Below, one piece after another: positions 12,531 to 23,504 of a stretch of 64,000 nucleotides of DNA. Position numbers and translations under genes: made by a program. The stretch's first letter is position 1, and each line of letters starts with the position of its first letter. The notes under the pieces were generated by a model that saw only the letters and a program-made list of their open reading frames with translations, made no database searches and was not told the DNA's origin. Source of the stretch: Ornithodoros turicata (taxonomy: Eukaryota; Arthropoda; Arachnida; Ixodida; Argasidae). The stretch covers positions 372,001-436,000 of the forward strand of contig NW_026999297.1 of the NCBI RefSeq assembly GCF_037126465.1, given 5' to 3'.

Positions 12531-13157
12531 CGATCAGCTCAGATAACGCTTTTTTTATTCTTTTTCTTTCTAGTAATATTTATAATTCTTTTTTATTCAT
12601 TTCCAATTCTAATTCCAATTCCAGCTCAACTGCTCAGCGCGCTGACACTAGTGCAACGTAGAGTCAATAAATCTTTCGCTTCCTCGCTTCCCTAAGGAGA
12701 AGAGTACTTGAAGTATATTCCTGTTGTGTGATTCCTTTTTTCCCTCTCTACGTTCCAGAAACATACGGTTTCCGAGCCAAGACAATATAGTTGCGAGCGC
12801 AGTTGACTTACAGAAGTATATCCCATACAGATCCCGTACCGTGAAGACCACCACCCCAAACGTGGTTGCCACGGTTTCGGTTTTGGCCATTTGCATGTCA
12901 AAATTCAGGGATTGATATTTTAATACACGTACGCGTTTCAAATTTTTTAAACGTGGATTTTAACTAGGACAGTCTCTCATATCGGTATCTGGCTTTTGTT
13001 CAAGACGTCCTTATTAGAGTTAATTAATGAATTTAATTGATTAGTCATCCTTATTAGTCATTATAAGTCTCTCTTGGAAAAGATACGCGCCCGTAGAACT
13101 CAACTGTGAAAATGACGTGCTCTCGTGACTTTTTTATAAAAGTTTGTCCCCCCCAAG

Positions 13158-13180
13158 CTGAAACACACACACACACAAAA
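13158..13180. repeat. CA microsatellite
   Basis: A short ACACAC run in the spacer between the arms of the older inverted duplication. Confidence 0.7.
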
Positions 13181-13581
13181 TAAACGGGGTGCCACAAACG
13201 CACACTTTGTGGTCGTAGCCATATTTTAATGGAGATTTTTTTAAAATAAAACAACTAGGACTATGTGTACATTGTTTCGCACGTACGCGTACGCGAGTGG
13301 AGGAAAACCTTATCTGCAAGGTATTTTGGCATTCTAATTTGCATAATTCACTATAAGATGTATTTTTTTTTTGTGTGTGTGTGAAGCTCTTTTTGTTTCT
13401 TCGAGAAACAGAAAGAGCAGAATTGCTGGCAATCTGTTTAGATATGAGATGAATCCTTCATCTATATGAATCAAATTATTATCCCCAGAGGTGACATTTG
13501 TTTTTAGTGCACCGTTTCAGATTTTCCATTATCGAGATACTTCGCTCGCACTAACTCGGAAGTCGGCAAGGGGGAGCGAGC

Positions 13582-13616
13582 CCTAACCTAACCTAACCCA
13601 ACCTAACCTAACCTGA
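13582..13616. repeat. Interstitial CCTAA (TTAGG-type) run
   Basis: Seven consecutive 5-mers, five perfect CCTAA plus CCCAA and CCTGA variants. TTAGG is the usual arthropod telomere repeat, so this is a short interstitial telomere-like run. At this length it may also be a simple-repeat coincidence or part of a transposon. Confidence 0.6.
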
Positions 13617-13997
13617 AGGAGATCACTGCTGGACATGGAGTTAAAGATTGAGAAGTACGGCATTTTCAAAGAGGTCCTCGGAGGGAAAATTCGAGGGTGG
13701 GGGGCAGAGCCAGCACTGTGAAAACTCGAGGAGCGGTGGACTGTTCCCCCAGGTAGCACAAAAAGTTGCAGCAACGTTGTCTAAATGTCAGCTTGGAACA
13801 TTGCTCAGATGTTGCTAATGTCCGCGACTTCAACGTTATCTGCAACGTTCCTTTGCAACATTAGCACAACATCCATTGTAAACATCACATCAACGTATGC
13901 ATCTGTGATGTCCTCTCAACGTGAATTTTGCAACGTTTCAGTAATGTATGTGTACAACGTTACCACAATGTATGAATTTATAGCATTTCCTCAATAC

Positions 13998-14308
13998 GGT
14001 ATTTGTCCAAGATCGTCGATTGGGAATGGGAAATTGATTACTTTCAATGAGAATTGTGAATGCGATATCCACTTTAACCGAATGAGATTTCTCGGCTATT
14101 TTGAATTGGACTATTTCCAGCAGTCAAAGCTTTAACAGTGATATACTGTACAGTATGTCACTATTAAAGCTGCCTTACTGCTGAAAATAATCCAATTCAA
14201 AATAGCCCAGATCTCTCTTTCGGTTAAAGTGGATATCGCATTCACAATTCTCATTGAAAGTAATCAAAACTTGCCATTCCCAATCAACGATCTTGGACAA
14301 ATATCTAT
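13998..14308. repeat. Near-perfect long hairpin, arms about 150 bp
   Basis: The sequence beginning tatttgtccaagatcg at 13998 recurs inverted, ending in cgatcttggacaaatat at about 14308, with only scattered mismatches. The centre near 14150 reads cagtgatatactgtacagtatgtcacta, itself palindromic. Transcription through it would give a long dsRNA stem. It may be a foldback MITE inserted in, or an internal part of, the surrounding element. Confidence 0.75.
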
Positions 14309-15255
14309 TGAAAGAAACAAGAATTTAGTGGGTTTCGATAATAAATCACTGAAATGTCAATGAGAACGAAATGGAGCAGAAAGCATGTTTTAGCTGTAAA
14401 AACAAATTACACTTGATGCCGTTTCTGTGTGAACATTTATTATTCTTGCACATATAACAATACAGTAGACGTGAAAATACTACAAGTGGTAGATATAAAG
14501 GTGAAAGCTATTTCAGATTATGTTATATGTTTCAAATTTTATATGTGGGAATATTCACCAATCAGTTGAAAATTGCTAGCAAGACATAGAACAACAAGAG
14601 TAGAAACCTGGTTCACCACTTACATGTGCTGAAAGCATACTGTCCATCACCAACACTCACAACGTCGATCAACAGATTCATAGGGATATGTGTCCCCAAT
14701 GTCTGAACAGTCTTGACGAAAAAACAAAAGAACTTGGAGACTTGAAGCACTGAGTTCTGTCGTGCTCTTGTGTTTCGTAGGTGATTCGTGATATCCCATC
14801 CGGCTTCCGTTTCTTGCGTGAAAATTAACGCCATCAAACTTCAGCTAGATTCCGTTTTGACAAACTGCTGACAAATGCCGAGGCACCTATGCCAGCCGCG
14901 TCGCACGAGCATAACCTTCAAGAAAAAGAATTTCAAAAGATGTTAGCACGGCACCATGTCAGTGTGAGTGGGCGTCAAAATACATTACATACCGTTTCTC
15001 ACAGCGCGGGCGGTAACACTCTGATAGAACATCTCGCGCTCTCCTCCCATCAGCGGTCGTATTGCCTATGAGCAGCGGTAAAAACGTGAGAAACGACGTA
15101 GAAACAACTGGAATACCTGAGACATCAACTACATACCTTAGAAACGGATAAAATCCTCCAAATAAAGCCCGAATGACGCAAACTGCTTGTCAGACACAGC
15201 GCAGTATCGTACACTTCGACATTTCGTAGCAGACTGACCGTTGACGACTGTCGAA

Positions 15256-16785
15256 CAGTGTTGCCAACATTCTAGACGAATGATCCGCCAAAGTAGCCAA
15301 CCGATTCCGCCAGAATCCGCTAAATTTTGCAAAGCAGCCGCTAAAATCCGCTTAACGCTGAAAAGTGCATAAACGTTGAGATTTATGTATATTTCACCTC
15401 TGTTTATGGTGTTCAGGAGCATGCTTCGCATTCTCGTTCATTTCTTCTTCGTCGTACCGAGGAGGTCGTACTCGAAGCAGCTCTTCGCGTGCCTTCTCAA
15501 GCCCGAATCTTGACCATGACCAGGCACGACCATGTCCGGATTCATTTTATTGCGCAAATTGTCCTTTATCAAGTTCAGCTGGCTGAAGGTGCGATGAAGA
15601 TCATCCTTGAAGTGCCTATAAAGCACGTTCGTCAAGATAGCTGAACATTTGGAGCGATACATCTTTTATTCCTTTGTCTGGAATTTTCGCACTGTCCGGG
15701 AAAGACTTCTTGTACAGTTCCCCGACATGATCGGCGGTCAGCACTGAACTGTGTTCAGCAATAAAGAGCTCTGTTCCCACCTTCAGCCTCATGCGGTGGA
15801 TCGACTTTCTCCGGGGCGATGCGAACTTGCTGTTGACCGGACGTGAAATGTCCCAATGCCTCTCTGTGCTTTGCACTGTCTCCATGTGCTTTCAGATCTG
15901 AGTACTTCGTACCCAGCACAGACTCACATCAGCACTACACCGAAGAACTAGAACCAGCACTATACCGTTTCGTCCAATCTGCCGCCGTTCTGAACCGTTC
16001 CTTAGCACAGGGTCCCGAAGCCATTCCTTGCAAAGTTTTTGTTTGTAACTCACTTTTGGCATTTCAACAAACTAGAAGAGTGCACACTGCCATAGACGCT
16101 AGTGAAGAAGAGAAACGAAGCCACCTCGCATTGGGAACAGCCATCGGCAGACTTTGGTGGGCTACTACAAGAGGGAGCAAGATGTCCAGACAAACTTTAA
16201 TTCGTGTTCTGGTGCAAAATCTCGGGCTATGTGTCATCATTTCCCCTAGTCAACAATGCTGTGCTGGGTGAGAGCAGCATTTAAGGCCTTAGTAGTTAGG
16301 GCCTTAATTTCGCGCCCTAAGGACACAGCAAAGTCGCTTCTGTCCGGCGCAAGATTACGGCCCTAACATATAAGACATTAAATGTTGTGGTCTGACCGAG
16401 GTACTGGTGGTGTGTTCTCCAAAACAGATCAAAAAGGTTCTAGCACAAAAGAAAGAGAGCGAATCGAAAGTGAGCTTCTTGCGCGCAAACAGCCGTGCGG
16501 ATACCAAATTTCAAACAACAACTTTATTTTTGACCTTGGAGAGTGGGGAGTTTACCAAATTTCAGGTGACTGGTTTCGGTTCGGAAGTTAGCATACTGTA
16601 GGGAATAAATTGATTTTTCGGGCTTTTCAGCCAAAATGAGGCGAAAGTCTGAATCCGCTAGAATCCCCTAAATTCAGCCAGGACCCCGTCAGAAATTCCG
16701 CTAGCCGCTAAAGACATTTTTTTCCCGCTAGATGCAAGTCGAATCCGCCAGATCTGGCGGGAAATCCGCTAAATTGGCAACACTG
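15256..16785 (-). mobile_element. hAT-superfamily element, 1530 bp, with perfect 8-bp target duplication
   Basis: The left end CAGTGTTGCCAA starts at 15256 and the right end TTGGCAACACTG stops at 16785. The 8-bp sequence CTGTCGAA is present directly outside both ends (15248-15255 and 16786-16793). An 8-bp duplication with CAGTG termini and the transposase remnants inside is diagnostic of hAT. Short ATCCGCYA motifs are repeated inside both ends (15281-15352 and 16650-16771), a likely transposase-binding array. The 1.5-kb length is well below that of autonomous hAT elements. Confidence 0.9.
15430..15965 (-). pseudogene. Internally deleted hAT transposase (BED finger and N-terminus joined to C-terminus)
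   Basis: Read on the minus strand from about 15965, a BED-type zinc-finger remnant appears first (KYSDLKAH...KHREALGHF). It is followed, after a frameshift near 15790, by the hAT N-terminal segment LFIAEHSSVLTADHVGELYK. A further segment, YRSKCSAILTNVLYRHFKDDL, leads directly into FSQLNLIKDNLRNKM, which resembles the C-terminal dimerisation region. The RNase-H-like catalytic core that should lie between them is missing. Several frame changes and a stop add to the damage. This is an internal-deletion derivative that would depend on another hAT for mobility. Confidence 0.65.
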
Positions 16786-17023
16786 CTGTCGAACGCTCCA
16801 TTTACGTGCACAGGAATGATGTACGAAATGCAGAAACGATAGCTTAAAGTAAGAGGCGTAATACGAAGTAAGCTCGGTACATGTACCTTTGTAAACATGT
16901 TGACAAACATTTGAAATAACACGAACTATTTTCAACGCGGACGAGCCACTGTGTGGTGCGGCACACGTACGTGTTGTGTTGCAACGCGCCCTGTTCGGAG
17001 TTCGGACTTGGCGAGCGTCCGCG

Positions 17024-17835
17024 GTCAGCATGGAGGAAGGAAACACAAGGAGCGGCCCCTCCGACAGTTTTCTATCGGGACGAGCGTAGCCGGCCTCGCA
17101 TTGCATTCTGGGATGCTCCTGTCTACCACGTGACCGCTCACGTGACCCTCCAGACAGCATGGCTCCAGCAAAGCAGACGACGCGAGCTGTAGTTGTGTTG
17201 CAGTTCAGGTGGCAGTATTACGTTGAACCCGTGCTTGCACTTTATTTCTGTGTGTTACGAATGTTTACTGTTCTATTAGAAGACCAGTCACAGTGTGCAG
17301 AACGCAAAAGGAGTACGCGGGACCGGAAACATCACGTGTGGCAACGGTTACTTCCAACGTATGTACTTTTCTTGACTAAGTGGTTAAGAATGCCGTTCCA
17401 TTAATCAGATTTGTACAACAACTGAAGATATGAAATGAATCTGCGGCAGAGTTTGAGGTCCCAAATGAACAATTCAAGATGACTCGAAGACACACGGGCG
17501 ACTAAAGCAAGTTACCGTGTACTTACGAACAAAACGCGTTCCCGTGACAGAGCTGATTTCAGTTCAACGGGAGCCCGCAGCCGGGACAGGAACACATTAC
17601 CATACGTCGTTTCTACGACGGTGCTCACATTTTCACAATAAATTACTTCCAAGAAGCAAAATCATACGGACAGCAGCGCGAGAAACAAAGCCTTGCAAAA
17701 CCGAAACTTTAGAGGGGATCACGTGGTGGACAGGAAGCAATGGCGATTTTGACCCGAGCGACCGCTAGAGGGTGGCTACGCTAGTCTGGAGGGAAGAGCC
17801 GCTCCTTGTGTTTCCTTCCTCCATGGCGGCCAGCC
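17024..17835. repeat. GC-rich interval bounded by a short inverted repeat
   Basis: The sequence atggaggaaggaaacacaag, continuing gagcgg, around 17029-17055 is repeated inverted at about 17797-17828. The interval next to the left copy (17000-17130) is unusually GC- and CpG-rich for this window. No gene is evident; it could be a promoter-like part of the surrounding transposon or a further nested element. No target duplication was identified. Confidence 0.4.
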
Positions 17836-18744
17836 TTTGACGACATCGGCCAACGGCCGCCTGCTCAACTCAGAATAAATGTTAGTATCAGATTTACATT
17901 CAGTTTTCACTTGCAATACTTGCGATACCATGCGTATTGAACGAGTTCTTCAAAGTAGTTAATTTGCCACACAGACATACGGCATTCTTCTTAATCATAT
18001 TATTATTTAATTTGAGAATATGATGTACCATTGGTAGCCATTACACTCGTTGCTTCAGCATCGGGCGTCTCACTTATTGTATTGGTGACTCTGCAACATG
18101 TTGGGTCCCATTAAATCAATTGGAAATACCATTCTCTTTGAAACACATAGGCCAATTCCTCCATTTTAAAATGTTGCAGTGTGAGCTCTGGGAAACGTAA
18201 CAGTAATGTTCTGAGGGAATATCTAGACAACGTTTTTGATGCAACGTAGCGGTGTTGTTTCGCTATGTTGAAAACGTAACGTTTCCAAAGCAACGTACCA
18301 GCAATGTCTCTTTTTTGTTGAACATGTAACGTTTCCAGGAGAACGTTGCAATAACGTCATTTTTTTGTTGGAAACGTTGCGCACACATCGGACACATTCA
18401 GGCAACGTTGCTGCAACTTTTTGTGCTACCTGGGCCCCCTGCCCCCCCATTCCGATTTATACCGAAACTAAACAGGAGCAGCTTTCCAAGCTAGGGCTCC
18501 GGAACGAACCGACAACAGTAAAAAACAATTAAAGAAAAAGAAAAACAAGAAAGAAAAAAAGAGGAAGGAAGCACAAAATTGATATATTCGCTTGAACCGC
18601 AAAGGGTAAAAAAACATTGCAAACTCGTTTTTCTTGTGCCAGTCATCGGCATTTTTAGCAGCTTTTCTGAACCGTGATGGGGATTACAGGCCCAAATAAT
18701 CACAAATGAGCAAGCACGCATCCTCGCTGCTTAATTTTTGGTCA

Positions 18745-19722
18745 CTTTACGTCGTTTGAAGTGCAAATTGCCTACCACTAGCGCCACATTCGCGTTCAAA
18801 TTGCTCCTCTGCTGAACTGTCCTTGTCGGCTCGCATGGCCGCGCCCATGAAATCGGCAATCAGCACACCAAACTGTTCACAGTTCAAGGTACAGATACTT
18901 AATCCGAGTGGGAAAGCCTCGGCGGTCTTCCTGTGGATTCGTGGGTGCATCAACGAAGATGGGCATAGTTTTCGGGATGGCTGTGTGTTCGACAGCTGAT
19001 ATCTGTGCGCTGAACTAACTTCTATTTTTTAAAAACAACTTCAATATATTGCAGTTGTAGCTTGATAGTTTCCTTGGTTTTGTCGCATATTGCGTTCATT
19101 TCATCTGCTTTTTCTTTTCGCCAACTGGTGTAACCCCTGATTTGACTATTGCGGCCTCCCTATGGTTTATGTGTCAGTTTTGGAAACACTGATATTGTTA
19201 CATGTGACACATTGTAGTGTACTGCAGCCAGCTTCACTGTTTGACTCATAATTTGCACGGTTACTTCTTTAATATTATTTGGATTACTTTCATCTGATAC
19301 TGTACCATTAAATAGGATAGAAATTCATTATGGTTCAGAATTTTTTACCTTTGCAATGTTCCCACACTGATCTTCATGACAAGTTGTCTCACATTAAATT
19401 CCTTTTGGGTTGTATTTCACACTGCTTACAGCATAATGTGAGAATGAGAAAATGTATGCTTCACATGTTCTCAGCATCCTCTACAGCAACTGCTCCTGGG
19501 CTTAAAATCCAGAAACTACACACGAAAAAAACAACAAAAAAAAACAAAACTGTAGAACAGACGACACATCAAAAAGGACACGACAAAATGATTGGGACTG
19601 TGTTATGCTATACTTTTTTGTGTGTATGTGTGTCTGTGGTTCTGCATTTTTGTGAACATGTGCCATGTTGCCGGCACCCTTGCCCTCTTGTCACAAAAAC
19701 ACCCTCAGACATAAAAATGCAG
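18745..19722 (-). other. Right arm of the older inverted duplication
   Basis: Inverted match to 8805-9482 plus 12126-12530, without the LINE. It contains the minus-strand frame 18953-18747 (MHPRIHRKTAEAFPL...) that corresponds to the plus frame at 12279-12473. Confidence 0.6.
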
Positions 19723-20010
19723 ACAAAAAAGTAGAGAACTCCAACTTAACATAACAAGAGAGAACAAAGATGGGGACACAGGAAGCTCCTAGAGTCTCGG
19801 AACATACGCAGTGACCCCTCGGTTTTTAAGAAAAACCGTGGCCCTTCCCCGAACAATACTCCCATCTCCTTAAATAATGACCGGTTGTGCAATTGCTCAT
19901 TCAGTTTGGCACTGATGATGTCTGTCGCATGACGGATGAAACGGCTGAGTAAACCTTGTTATTTTGTTATGTTAAGTTGGAGTTCTTTACTTTTTTGTCT
20001 AGTTATGTCG
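19705..20010. mobile_element. MITE-like element with about 40-bp terminal inverted repeats
   Basis: The left side reads agacaaaaaagtagagaact and runs on into ccaacttaacataacaa (about 19721-19757). The right side is its reverse complement with one or two differences (about 19963-20000). The interior has no coding frame. Superfamily and exact ends are uncertain because the similarity tails off gradually. The arm homology of the older inverted duplication stops just at its left end. Confidence 0.55.
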
Positions 20011-20824
20011 TCTCCCGGCTTTTGGAGTACTTTTGCATAAAGATGCAGGTTGTGAGAGGCACATAAACACTGCTTAAATTGCTTACCTGTCTATCACAAG
20101 ACATGTGAAAGGATTGCCAAATTAAAATTCAATAATACAAAAATGATTCTGAAATACATAATTCCAATAGAAGGGAGAGTAAACATTGGAATCACAGGTA
20201 AAGGAAAAGCACTAAAGTGTTGACATTCTTCTGATGTGTATGATATACTGCTCTATTTAACCCATGACATATATGTTGTCAAACATTAACTTCTTGCATT
20301 CAACATCAAGATGCTGTACCTATTCCATCTAAGCGACTCGTCTTCACACGGACACGTGGCACACCATTTTGGCACAAAGATTTGATATCTCTGCTTGTTG
20401 GACATATCAAGCAAATACTGTGCCAAAATTGTGTTACCTACATGACATACTGCTTTGCTGAGATATGTTACGGAAGAAATACTCCTGAAGCGATTAAAGG
20501 AAGTGCATACGAGTATATATGCTTTGCAAAGTTGTTCCAAAGTTCCAAGTGTTGAATTGGCAAAGCATTAGTCATCTCATAACAAAGTGATGAAAGAAAC
20601 TAGTGAGAAATGCGGAGCCGCAAGCACTGTTGCATGGCCATGTTCACAATGGGCAATGACGCTTTTCACTTTGTGTACCGCGGACTGACTATGCTCAATG
20701 AGTGGTTTGCAGTATCTATGATTGATGTAGGCCATGGCAACTACCGATGCACTTTGCAGAGTGTGCAATGATGTCTTTTGTGAACGAGACAAACCTCAAT
20801 ATATTTCTACGTAATTTTGATCCT
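20011..20824. other. AT-rich interval; no gene seen
   Basis: No recognisable domain, terminal repeat or RNA gene. The minus-strand frames near 20286 and 20577 have no motif I can support. Confidence 0.45.
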
Positions 20825-21060
20825 ACAATTAATTGAGTTGAGGGTTTCAGGTATTTAAGTGTGTACCTCTCTTCTGATATTTAGTGGGAATCACACATTA
20901 GTTACACATCCTCTAAGCCTCTTAAAAAAATTGTCTTCTTGAAGTGGACACGGAAACTACCTTTCGCAGACAGTACACTGCTGGCATACAAAACCCTTGT
21001 ACAAAGTGCCTTAGAAACGGTACAAATGACATCATACTGTTCAACAGTGCCACCAATTTG
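20825..21060 (+). pseudogene. LINE reverse transcriptase scrap (C-terminal part)
   Basis: Plus-strand translation gives a broken version of the conserved post-RT motif, R-Y-L-S-V-Y-L-S-S-D followed by W-E-S-H-I. Further on is FLKWTRKLPFADSTLLAYKT. This corresponds to the YKYLGVHLSS and LAYKTLVRP motifs of CR1/L2/Jockey-type LINEs. It has an in-frame stop and no flanking RT core. Confidence 0.6.
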
Positions 21061-21970
21061 GTACAGTTGAGCTACGCTCAAAGCTAGGGGGGACGAGTTC
21101 GCATCAAAAAGGCACGGTCTTGAGGGGATTATGGTGGTCTTTGACAGAGCACGCGACTTTCGGTCCTACTTTTCTTTCAAGAGGAGGCAGTGAACAAGTG
21201 CCCATTCGTGGAACCCAGCCCTCCCCTTCCGATTTGTTTCGGTATCAGTCTGTCTACCAATGTCATGATGACATTTCTATTCTGTTGAGTTTCTTACATG
21301 CTGTCCAGGACATATATGTAGGTAGGTAGGTATGCCAAGAATTTTTTTTATTACTACCCTTTTTTTATAGTTTGAATCCCTCGAAAAACCATTGCACAGC
21401 ACCAGAACACAAAGACTACATAATGACCCAGTTTCACCAACCTTTTCAGCATCTGAACTAAGATGAACGGTCATTAAACTATCTGCTTCACCATATCACC
21501 GATGGAAAAAAAGAAGTGTCTGTTAAGTGTCTGTTCGAGGATTGGCAACCCTTGATATTGGTTCAGTTAACCAGAGTTGGTGAAACCGGGCCTATCGAAG
21601 TCACCGAAACATTCATCACATCACAAACCAAAGTTTGTAAAAAGAATTGAGTGCTAGCATGAAGTTTTGGCAATTCTGAGTAGCATTTTAACTGCTGCCT
21701 ATGTAGCTGCTGCATAATTACAAGTAATTCAGAAAAAGTAGTACAAAATGTGAGGGTACTCTACTCTGTCTTCCTCTGCATGGTATTGAAAACTGTGATG
21801 ATTCCAAGTGCTCATCGTCTTGGCCCAGATTCTGTAGCAGATTTATCAGCCATTTGTGTTCCTATTTGTGGTACTGTGGCAAACTAGTCACTCCACCCAC
21901 ATACCAGCATTCCTAGGTTACACATACCATGTGGTTGATATACGAAGAGGGGAGTCGGGTCCTGTAGATC
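21061..21970. other. Interval without recognisable gene
   Basis: Contains a short TAGG-repeat stretch near 21319 and short frames only; no feature supported. Confidence 0.4.
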
Positions 21971-22100
21971 GCATAAACAAAATACAGAAACCGACACTGA
22001 AGATTTTTGTTTAAGTTTAATTTGTACAAGGTTTCGCATGGAGGTCCACGCTTCCTTAGGTCCTACCTGAGGAAGTGTCGGTTTCTGTATTTTGTCTGTA
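21971..22100. mobile_element. Short hairpin MITE, about 130 bp
   Basis: The sequence aacaaaatacagaaaccgac (starting about 21976) is repeated inverted as gtcggtttctgtattttgtc (ending about 22097), with a short non-coding interior. The size and structure fit a miniature inverted-repeat element; the target duplication is not clear. Confidence 0.5.
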
Positions 22101-23504
22101 TCATGTAGTTATAAGAGTGGTTTAAACCACCTCACAGAAGTTGCAGATGCTGTTCATCAACTTTATTTTGAGATGGACAGAGAGTTTCATTGCCTGGGGC
22201 GGTACTCTACCCCATAGCTGCTTGTGGTGTGAGGAAGGAAATAATGTCCCATGGAGTCCAAAACTGCCAAAAGAGCTTCGAGAGCAGGCATTCGTAGGCT
22301 CGATTTAGCTATAGGCCAAGAAATTTTAGAGAGAGGGGCAGGAGTTCAGATTATTGAGATATCAAAATGGCAGTTTGGAAAGCTCAGTAGTGTGGGCAAT
22401 GACAAAGAATATACTCGGGATCTTGTACAGCACCTGAGAGAGCCAACTTGCCTCATGTGGTAATGACACTGAGCTGTAAATGCCCCATTGAGTCACAGTG
22501 CACCACATTGGCGAGAAGTGTTTTGTGGCATCCAGAAACCAAGCTCTGGGCCAACATTTCTCAGTACAGACGGGACGAAAACGTCAGTTGTCCATTGACA
22601 GGAACACTATTTAAACAATCCATTGCTATGTTGGTGAACGAGATCTGCTTTCTACATGACCAGTAACATTCCTTTGCTATCTTTCACTGTGATTTAATTA
22701 AACACATCCCTCATGTGACGGCGTTCCCGGCACACTTTTACCTTGCTAAACCACTTTTCGCGGCGCTTATCAAACATAACATTAGCGGTTCTTCGTAGTC
22801 AGAGGCCGAGGAAAGCAAGAGACGTTTCCATGATGTTTACCGTGATGTACGTGATTACCGTCGTGACAAATGGTCGACACAGCAGTTTTGCGGCACGTTT
22901 TATATGTTGCCTATCGTGGACATTTTTCGCTACCAGATTGCCTGTCCAAAACAGCTACGACTGCATCAATGTCACTTCACCAATGAATTCCTTCATAAGT
23001 TACACGCGCGTGTTAGCACACCAAGTCGTTACACGTCTGAAAAATACCTGACGAAATCGGCAGAAGAAACATATGCTTTATTAGAGCTTGCAGTGATTAT
23101 CCTTTACATGCAGCACAAAACGCAACACCATACAGCTCCGTCGTTACTCCATTTTCTCTAATAGCCTCGTCCCCAATAGTAGCCGAACGGCCGAACCTCT
23201 GAAGCGTTCTTTTCCTAGTATTCATACGCGTAGTTATTTACGCCTCTAACTTAATTAAATTAATGAATAATTGAGAGGTACATGCTGAATACCACACAGA
23301 ATTGCATAAAGACTCGTTATTCTGGAGTGTGACCTTCTTAAACACTGATTTTCTCACGTAAAACCATGCTTAACACTGGACTGCATAGACCCATTGTGAT
23401 TTATTTTGACAGTTTGAATTTGAAAGGATTGGAATTTGAAGGGTGGATTTCTTAGCGTGGATTTCAAAAGTTTCATTATTAAGAGTGGGTAACAGGGTAC
23501 ACCC
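22101..23504. other. Unique-looking interval before the satellite; no gene assigned
   Basis: A 70-codon plus frame at 22251-22463 and frames at 22743-23161 are open, but I recognise no domain. There is no clear splice structure. The satellite begins abruptly at 23505. Confidence 0.4.

Larger units (their letters stand above)
13748..18434. mobile_element. DNA transposon with CCCAGGTAGC termini and AACGTT subterminal repeats
   Basis: The left end reads cccaggtagcacaaaaag and continues ttgcagcaacgttg; the right end is its reverse complement finishing at 18434. This gives a terminal inverted repeat of about 32 bp. Both subterminal regions (13770-13975 and 18170-18410) are full of CAACGTT/AACGTTGC-type motifs spaced 15-40 bp apart, as expected of transposase-binding arrays. 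I find no clean target duplication (flanks are C-rich on both sides) and no transposase of its own. The interior holds a long hairpin and a nested hAT element. The superfamily is not assigned. Confidence 0.65.
8805..19722. repeat. Second, older large inverted duplication (arms interrupted)
   Basis: Left arm blocks 8805-9482 and about 12126-12530 match, inverted, the right arm 18745-19722. Recognisable shared stretches are gcatttttat near 8808/19722, the cttcactg...acatgt block at 9120/19230, and the block around 12279-12473/18747-18953 (shared residues MHPRIHRKTAEA). The arms are clearly less similar than those of the 228-7073 foldback. The left arm is split by a LINE absent from the right arm, so the duplication predates that insertion. 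The spacer, about 12531-18744, carries a separate nested transposon. Confidence 0.7.
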
